A stretch of DNA of 64,000 nucleotides. It comes from CAXPZW01 sp049594615 (GTDB taxonomy: Bacteria; Bacteroidota; Bacteroidia; Flavobacteriales_D; Sanyastnellaceae). The notes beneath the pieces were generated by a model that was not told the origin of the DNA, did not search any database, and saw nothing but the letters and a program-made list of their open reading frames with translations. The stretch covers positions 62,001 to 126,000 of the forward strand of contig JBMYJR010000001.1 in NCBI GenBank assembly GCA_049594615.1, read 5' to 3'. The translations under genes and the position numbers were made by a program. This document shows, in pieces, positions 59,421 to 64,000 of this stretch (within the stretch, counting starts at the first letter, position 1; the number at the start of each line of letters is the position of its first letter).

Positions 59421-59448
59421 AAAAAAAAGATGGCCGCGGCCATCTTTT
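59421..59448 (-). terminator. Terminator/attenuator between rpoZ and coaBC
   Basis: 59425-59448 is a perfect 24-bp palindrome (AAAAGATGGCCG and its complement, centre CCGCGG). On the minus strand it is followed by a T8 run that ends 5 nt before the coaBC ATG. Confidence 0.82.
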
Positions 59449-59461
59449 GTTGGTGTGCGGC

Positions 59462-59809
59462 TTACTCTTCCGCTTTGGTATTTTCGATATCGGAGTCGGG
59501 ATAACGGTAGTAGATGTTGTCCTCGTTCAACTCCTCGAGTGCAATCGAGTGGGGCTTGGGCAACCGCTCGTAGAACTTCGAAATTTCGATTTGCTCACGG
59601 TTTTCGAAGATCTCCTCCAGGTTGTCCTGGTGGGTGGCGAACTCCTTGAGTTTCGCGTGAAGCTCCTCCTTCATGCCGCTGTTGATCTGGTTTGCACGGC
59701 GCGAGAGCAGTACTACGGCTTCGTAGATGTTGCCTTGCACGCGTCCGCGAATGTCCTTCACTGAACGGGTTACGGTGGTCTTCTGGGCGTTGGTGTTCTT
59801 GTAATCCAT
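59462..59809 (-). CDS. rpoZ: DNA-directed RNA polymerase omega subunit (Bacteroidota type)
   Basis: 115 residues, longer than the ~90 of E. coli omega, as usual in Bacteroidota. Contains GNIYEAVVLLSRRANQINSGMKEEL, the conserved omega core (R-NQ-), and the lineage-specific C-terminal extension (FYERLPKPHSIALEELNEDNIYYRYPD). Assembles beta' in RNA polymerase. 5 nt downstream of bamD in the operon. Confidence 0.93.
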   Translation of the reverse strand: MDYKNTNAQKTTVTRSVKDIRGRVQGNIYEAVVLLSRRANQINSGMKEELHAKLKEFATHQDNLEEIFENREQIEISKFYERLPKPHSIALEELNEDNIYYRYPDSDIENTKAEE

Positions 59810-59814
59810 AGCGG

Positions 59815-60606
59815 CTATTTCATCGCGTCTAAGGCGCTTTGGGCGCGGTTATACCAGGCTTCTGCTTCCTTCAGACGCGCACTGTCCGGGAAATAAGCCA
59901 CAAAATTAAAATAACTTTCGACAGCTTCGCCGTAGCGCGCGGCTTTCTTGTCTTCGATGCTGCGTTCTGCGTAAAGCGTGTTGGCCTCGATCAACAGCAG
60001 CATCACGTCCTCGCGGTATGGCGTTCCGGGGCTGCGGTCCAGCACCTCTTGCAGCGCCACACGCGCCGATTTGTACTTCTCGGTTTTTACGTACAGCGCA
60101 GCCACCTCGTATTGCTTGGTGTCCAGCTTGGCGTTGAGGGTTTCCACCATGGTGTTGCACGAGTCCTTCAGTACCGCGTCTGGAAAGCGGTCCACAAATA
60201 CTTGGAATTCACTGATGGCCAGGCGGGTGAGGTCCTGATCCAGCGAGTGCGGGGGGCTCAATTTGTACGAGCACATCGCAGCCAAAAACAGGCTTTCTTC
60301 AGCGTAGGCGCTGGTGGGGTAGCTCTTGGTGAAGTTCTTGAAGTAGTAATTGGCCAAGTAAAAGTCACCAATGCAGTAGTGTACTTGGGCGTAGGTGAAG
60401 TAGATCTGCTCGGCTTCTTCCTTGCCACGGTACAGGCCAATGAGCTCTTCCAAAAGCGGCAGTGCCTTGTAGCATTCACCTTCGTTGTAGTAACGCAGGG
60501 CGGCTTCCAGCTTTTCAGACTGGGTCCCGTCTTTGAGGATTTTGTTGTACTCGCTGCAGCTTGAAAGGGCTACGGCCAGTACCAGAAACATCAGGAGTGT
60601 TCGCAT
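59815..60606 (-). CDS. bamD: Outer-membrane assembly lipoprotein BamD
   Basis: 263 residues. Lipoprotein signal MRTLLMFLVLAVALSSC (lipobox LSSC, Cys17) then SEYNKILKDGTQSEKLEAALRYYNEGECYKALPLLEELI, the BamD/YfiO TPR start. GDFYLANYYFKNFTKSYPTSAYAEESLFLAAMC and the final RYGEAVESYFNFVAYFPDSARLKEAE match. Part of the BAM machine inserting OM proteins. First gene of the operon; the ATG at 60606 has TATATTTG 17 nt upstream, ruling out the extension to 60657. Confidence 0.94.
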   Translation of the reverse strand: MRTLLMFLVLAVALSSCSEYNKILKDGTQSEKLEAALRYYNEGECYKALPLLEELIGLYRGKEEAEQIYFTYAQVHYCIGDFYLANYYFKNFTKSYPTSAYAEESLFLAAMCSYKLSPPHSLDQDLTRLAISEFQVFVDRFPDAVLKDSCNTMVETLNAKLDTKQYEVAALYVKTEKYKSARVALQEVLDRSPGTPYREDVMLLLIEANTLYAERSIEDKKAARYGEAVESYFNFVAYFPDSARLKEAEAWYNRAQSALDAMK

Positions 60607-60623
60607 GTGCACAAGTGGGACGG

Positions 60624-60631
60624 CAAATATA
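60624..60631 (-). promoter_or_regulatory. -7 box of the bamD-rpoZ-coaBC-DUF4835-recN operon
   Basis: Plus CAAATATA, minus TATATTTG, 17 nt from ATG 60606. A TTG lies 12 nt further upstream. Confidence 0.65.
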
Positions 60632-60848
60632 GCGCCGTAGTTACAATCCGAACGCACATAGCCCTCGGGTGTTGTCCACCGACTTGTCCCAAACCGTCGC
60701 TGCCTACTCTTCCATCCAGAAACGGTGTCCTCTGTACACGCAAGAGCCCGTCATTGCTGAGAAACTTTCAATCCAGTGTGAATAAACACTCGCGCGCGCC
60801 TACAGGAGAGCATCTCTGAATGCGGACCTTTGGTTTTTGGGCACTGTG
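60632..60848. other. Gene-free interval between bamD and the palmitoyltransferase-like gene
   Basis: No convincing ORF, repeat or RNA seen. It separates two divergent promoters (60624-60631 minus, 60849-60879 plus). Confidence 0.5.
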
Positions 60849-60879
60849 TTTGTGCAGACCGTGCGAAGCCGTACCTTTG
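60849..60879 (+). promoter_or_regulatory. Promoter of the palmitoyltransferase-like gene/truA, with long leader
   Basis: TTTG 60849-60852, 19-nt spacer, TACCTTTG 60872-60879. The ATG at 60958 is 78 nt downstream, the longest leader in the window. The leader contains a CCGTC/GACGG hairpin (about 60921-60937), which may affect translation. Confidence 0.75.
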
Positions 60880-60957
60880 CGGCCCTTTTTCAAAGACACG
60901 GTCCGCGCAGTGGATCTCCCGCTCCGTCCGGGTTTGACGGATTAAAAGTTGGAATAG

Positions 60958-62205
60958 ATGGACATTTTTGATCGCATCAAAGCCTACAAAGGCCCCCTCG
61001 GCCAGCACGCAGAAGCGTCGCACGGTTACTTCACCTTCCCCAAGCTGGAAGGCCCCATTGCCAACCGCATGCAGTTCCGCGGTAAGGACGTTTTGGTCTG
61101 GAGCATCAACAACTACCTCGGGCTGTGCAACCACCCGGAAGTACGCGAGGTGGACGCCAAAGCCTCCGCAGAGTGGGGCATGGGTTACCCCATGGGCGCC
61201 CGCATGATGAGTGGCCACACCGAAATCCACGAAGAGCTCGAGCGCAACCTCGCAGACTTTATGCAAAAGGAAGATGCGTACCTGCTCAACTTCGGTTACC
61301 AAGGATGCCAGAGCACCATTGAAGCCCTGGTGAGCCGCAATGATGTGATCGTTTATGACAGCGAGTCTCACGCCTGCATGGTGGACGGTGTGCGATTGCA
61401 CCAAGGCAAGCGCTTTGTATTCCAACACAACGACATGGACAGCTTCCGTCGCCAGATGGAGCGCGCGACTAACCTCTGCGCCAAAACGGGCGGCGGCATT
61501 TTGGTGGTGACCGAAGGCGTCTTCGGCATGGCAGGAGATCAAGGCAAACTCGCCGAGATCTGCGCCATGAAGGACGAATTCGAATTCCGCCTTTTCGTGG
61601 ATGATGCACACGGCTTCGGTACTGTAGGCGAGAACGGCCGCGGCGCCGGCGATTACCAAGGCGTGCAAGAACACATCGACGTGTACTTCGGCACCTTTGC
61701 CAAGGCCATGGCCACCATCGGCGCGTTTGTGGCCGGTGACCAAGATGTGATCAACTACCTGCGCTACAACTTGCGCTCGCAAGTATTCGCCAAGTCGCTC
61801 CCGATGCCCATTACTGTAGGCGCGCTCAAGCGTTTGGAAATGATGCGCACCCGTCCTGAATTCAAGGACAACTTGTGGAAGGTGGCTTCTGCGCTGCAGT
61901 CCGGTCTGCGCGAAGCAGGATTCGACCTTGGCGCGACCAACTCAGCGGTAACTCCGGTATTCCTCAAAGGAAACCTCGGTGAGGCCACCAAGATCACCAT
62001 GGACCTGCGCGAGAACTACGGCATCTTCTGTTCGATCGTGGTGTACCCTGTTGTGCCTAAGGATGTCATTATGCTGCGTTTGATCCCAACGGCAGTGCAC
62101 ACCCTTGAAGACGTTCAGTACACCATTGACACCTTCAAAGAGGTACAGGACAAACTGAATAAAGGTGTTTACGCAGGCGAAGACGTGATCGCCGACTGGA
62201 GCTGA
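60958..62205 (+). CDS. Serine palmitoyltransferase-like alpha-oxoamine synthase (sphingolipid or sulfonolipid synthesis)
   Basis: 415 residues, PLP fold type I. SINNYLGLCNHPEVREVDAKASAEWGMG, GARMMSGHTEIHEELE, FVDDAHGFGTVGENGRGAG (PLP-binding Asp, His) and the Schiff-base Lys in FGTFAKAMATIGAFVAGD identify an alpha-oxoamine synthase. FVDDAHGFG and MHRFGT-type patterns separate SPT/KBL. In Bacteroidota this gene condenses serine or cysteate with acyl-CoA to make 3-ketosphinganine or sulfonolipid (capnine). Which acceptor is used cannot be read here. truA follows after 7 nt. Confidence 0.85.
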   Translation: MDIFDRIKAYKGPLGQHAEASHGYFTFPKLEGPIANRMQFRGKDVLVWSINNYLGLCNHPEVREVDAKASAEWGMGYPMGARMMSGHTEIHEELERNLADFMQKEDAYLLNFGYQGCQSTIEALVSRNDVIVYDSESHACMVDGVRLHQGKRFVFQHNDMDSFRRQMERATNLCAKTGGGILVVTEGVFGMAGDQGKLAEICAMKDEFEFRLFVDDAHGFGTVGENGRGAGDYQGVQEHIDVYFGTFAKAMATIGAFVAGDQDVINYLRYNLRSQVFAKSLPMPITVGALKRLEMMRTRPEFKDNLWKVASALQSGLREAGFDLGATNSAVTPVFLKGNLGEATKITMDLRENYGIFCSIVVYPVVPKDVIMLRLIPTAVHTLEDVQYTIDTFKEVQDKLNKGVYAGEDVIADWS

Positions 62206-62212
62206 TCTCACT

Positions 62213-62935
62213 GTGGCCCAGCGCTACTTTTTGCATTTGGCTTACGATGGCGCTGCCTACCACGGTTGGCAGCGCCAATCCAACGCCCCATCGGTCCAAC
62301 AAACCTTGGAGCGAGCCCTCTNNNNNNNNNNTACGGGTTGTGGCCGTACAGATACCGGCGTGCATGCCAGCAGCTATTTCGCGCACTTTGACCTTAGTGG
62401 AATTTTGCAGGACTTGGATCAAGCACGTTTCAAGCTCAACAACATTTTGCCGTCGGACATCTCGGTATTTGCCCTCATTCCAGTGACTGTTGAGGCGCAT
62501 GCACGTTTTGACGCTACACGCCGTGGATACGTATACCACCTGCACACAGCCAAAGATCCCTTTGCGCTCCGTTCTGCCTACGTGCATTACACGTTGGATT
62601 TGAATGCGATGAATGCCGCTGCCGCGCATTTGCTGGAGGTGCGAGATTTTGGTGCGTTTTGCAAAGCGGGGTCCGAAGTGAACAACACCCTTTGCGACGT
62701 TGTGGAGAGCCGCTGGACGCGCGAAGGTGATCGCTGGACGTATCACATTGCCGCCAATCGCTTCCTGCGAAACATGGTGCGTGCGGCTGTGGGTACCCTC
62801 ATTGATGTGGGCCGTGGATACACTTCCCAGGCTGAATTTGAAGAGATCCTGCGCACCGGCAAACGGAGCAATGCTGGCATGTCGGCACCTGCGCACGGCT
62901 TGTTTTTGGACGACATCTCCTATCCTTTTTTCTGA
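62213..62935 (+). CDS. truA: tRNA pseudouridine synthase A (interrupted by an N gap)
   Basis: About 240 residues plus missing bases. GTG start at 62213 (M-AQRYFLHLAYDGAAYHGWQRQ, the TruA N-terminus). The catalytic Asp is in TGCGRTDTGVHA; FDATRRGYVYHL, FCKAGSEVNNT and HMVR-like FLRNMVRAAVGTLIDVGRG follow. It makes pseudouridine at 38-40 of tRNAs. The ten N (62322-62331) sit between VQQTLERAL and TGCGRTD. Homologues have ~11 residues between the Ala-Leu and the GxGRTD motif; only ~5 fit here, so ~18 nt more are probably missing. Confidence 0.95.
   Translation: MAQRYFLHLAYDGAAYHGWQRQSNAPSVQQTLERALXXXXTGCGRTDTGVHASSYFAHFDLSGILQDLDQARFKLNNILPSDISVFALIPVTVEAHARFDATRRGYVYHLHTAKDPFALRSAYVHYTLDLNAMNAAAAHLLEVRDFGAFCKAGSEVNNTLCDVVESRWTREGDRWTYHIAANRFLRNMVRAAVGTLIDVGRGYTSQAEFEEILRTGKRSNAGMSAPAHGLFLDDISYPFF
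62322..62331. other. Assembly gap, ten N
   Basis: Exactly ten N, as at 6985-6994; from TruA family spacing the true missing length is nearer 28 nt. Confidence 0.8.
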
Positions 62936-62956
62936 GTAGCACCCCTATTGGGTGGT

Positions 62957-62964
62957 TATATTTG
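62957..62964 (+). promoter_or_regulatory. -7 box of the lipoprotein gene
   Basis: TATATTTG, 17 nt upstream of ATG 62982. Confidence 0.6.
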
Positions 62965-62981
62965 TAGCAAACATACATGTG

Positions 62982-63653
62982 ATGAAGTGGACGGTTTGTG
63001 CTGCTGCCTTGGCAGTGGTGGTAATGACTCAAAGTTGTGGCGATGATGCCGTGGACCAGGCGCGTAAGGTGGTCAACCAAACCAACCGAGAACAACTCGA
63101 GTTTGGCGGCGATCCCATGCCTTCACCCGAAACGATTGAAGCCATGAAGGCCGTTTGTCAAGCGTCCATTGCTGCGTCCAATGTGCGCGATTGGGATTCC
63201 CATCTGGATACCTATCTGCCAGACGTGTTCAACGGTCCTGACGTGCGTAAAGGCTGGCTCTCAATGGCCCACCATTACGACAGCATCGGCTGGTACACCG
63301 AGTTTTCAAAGTTGGACATCCGATCAGTATCGCCCTTGGTGCCCTACGACGGTGGCCAGTGCAGCGTGATGAATGCAGACTTTGTGCAACGCGTGCACTT
63401 TGGTGAGCAGTTTACTGGCATCAAGGAGCAGTACAGCGGTATGATGGAGGAGCGATACGGTACCCAAGCGGTGGTCAAGTGGGAACCAGAAATTGAAGAG
63501 TACACCATTACAGGACGTGATCATTTTTACGCCTTCCTCCCGGACACGAGCGACGCCATCTACTTGTTGCAAGGCAAGTCCTTGAATGAGCCCCACATCG
63601 CCAGCAAATTCGAATTGTTGGACTTACGTCGCTTGATGAGTTACCGCGACTAG
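62982..63653 (+). CDS. Putative lipoprotein, 223 aa
   Basis: N-terminus MKWTVCAAALAVVVMTQSCGDD has a lipoprotein-like signal (TQSC, Cys19). The rest is a compact alpha/beta domain (CQASIAASNVRDWDSHLDTYLPDVFNGPDVRKGWLSMAHHYDSIGWYTEFSKLDIRSV; VKWEPEIEEYTITGRDHFYAFLPDTSDAIYLLQG), similar in feel to NTF2-like or DUF4440 proteins but not assigned. The ATG at 62982 is set by the -7 box. The stop shares CTAG with the convergent last gene. Confidence 0.75.
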   Translation: MKWTVCAAALAVVVMTQSCGDDAVDQARKVVNQTNREQLEFGGDPMPSPETIEAMKAVCQASIAASNVRDWDSHLDTYLPDVFNGPDVRKGWLSMAHHYDSIGWYTEFSKLDIRSVSPLVPYDGGQCSVMNADFVQRVHFGEQFTGIKEQYSGMMEERYGTQAVVKWEPEIEEYTITGRDHFYAFLPDTSDAIYLLQGKSLNEPHIASKFELLDLRRLMSYRD

Positions 63654-64000
63654 TCCTTGGTGTCTTGGAGGACCTCGAGCAGTTCTCCGATGACATCGCG
63701 TATTCCTGGATAATCCACATCTTCAAAAGCCTCAGGCAAAACAAAGCGTGAGGCATCTACCGGGCCCAGTTTGACCTCCTTGGCCCGCACACGCATGCGC
63801 ATGCCAAAATGTTCGATGTCGTACCCCAGCAGGAATTCATCCAAAGCGTGGTACTGGTTGCACCAGTTGGGGTCGTGGATGGGGATGTCGGCCGTGTGCC
63901 ACAGCTCAATCGGAGGTACTGAATCGATGATGAACTCGGCCATGGTCAGCTTGCATGGGTAGCCTGCAATGGTGGTGGTAGAGTCGGTGGGTAAGAGCTT
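63650..64000 (-). CDS. Exported-protein C-terminal fragment, DUF4412-like (5' truncated by window edge)
   Basis: The frame is open to the right edge, giving at least 116 residues. DSTTTIAGYPCKLT---EFIIDS is typical of DUF4412-like exported proteins (TIAGY-CK), followed by LWHTADIPI and a helical end. An ATG at 63943 exists but is internal to this motif, so it is not the true start. Function unknown. Confidence 0.6.
   Translation of the reverse strand, partial: KLLPTDSTTTIAGYPCKLTMAEFIIDSVPPIELWHTADIPIHDPNWCNQYHALDEFLLGYDIEHFGMRMRVRAKEVKLGPVDASRFVLPEAFEDVDYPGIRDVIGELLEVLQDTKD

Overview
The window reads as a chromosomal segment of a member of the Bacteroidota, most likely a GC-rich marine Flavobacteriales-type lineage. 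The evidence is consistent across the window. At least sixteen genes are preceded by the Bacteroidota sigma factor -7 box TAnnTTTG, and Shine-Dalgarno sequences are rare. A GldM homologue and three kinds of type 9 secretion (T9SS) signal or component are present. A fused E1 alpha-keto acid dehydrogenase, a serine-palmitoyltransferase-like enzyme, bacillithiol proteins (BshC, YtxJ) and the Bacteroidota gene order bamD-rpoZ-coaBC-DUF4835-recN all point the same way. I recognise no phage, CRISPR array, rRNA or tRNA.

Layout. 1-8.7 kb: end of bshC, a HAD phosphatase, divergent ruvX/dapD, a heptosyltransferase-like gene, a stand-alone gldM, dnaN with a G-rich upstream region and a possible sRNA behind it, 3-hydroxyacyl-CoA dehydrogenase, and a voltage-gated K+ channel with a zinc-ribbon tail. 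8.7-15.8 kb: one 2347-residue secreted PKD/Ig adhesin with a type B T9SS signal and an internal A-B-C domain super-repeat. 15.8-33.2 kb: housekeeping and envelope genes (mutS2, miaA, ytxJ, fused E1, an FAD dehydrogenase, an SPOR/TSP3 outer-membrane protein, an M61 peptidase, rarA, fba, a corrinoid-binding-type protein).

33.2-36.5 kb is visibly AT-richer than its surroundings. It carries a 7TM-AraC regulator, a T9SS-exported Cys-rich protein and a diheme lipoprotein, followed by two structured inverted repeats, one of which resembles an integron attC site. This is the best candidate for acquired DNA and for an undescribed functional module. 36.5-44.6 kb holds menB, a patatin-barrel protein, a Gfo/Idh oxidoreductase, and a surface-polysaccharide group (broken GT4, flippase, FemAB-like transferase). 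Short dispersed intergenic repeats and a MITE-like element lie in this stretch.

44.6-49.9 kb is a phosphorelay cluster: a lone receiver, a REC-PAS-HisKA_3 kinase, two paralogous LuxR-type regulators and a REC-PP2C phosphatase. 50-64 kb: an Lhr-type DNA-repair helicase without its usual partners, a TonB-dependent receptor with a G8 tract, the bamD-to-recN operon, the sphingolipid/sulfonolipid enzyme with truA, a lipoprotein and a truncated last gene.

Packing is tight. Four convergent gene pairs overlap at their stop codons, several tandem pairs overlap by 1-4 nt, and some promoters sit 4-5 nt from the start codon, implying leaderless mRNAs. Two runs of exactly ten N interrupt genes (6985-6994 and 62322-62331). 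Family alignments from memory suggest both are placeholders of arbitrary length.
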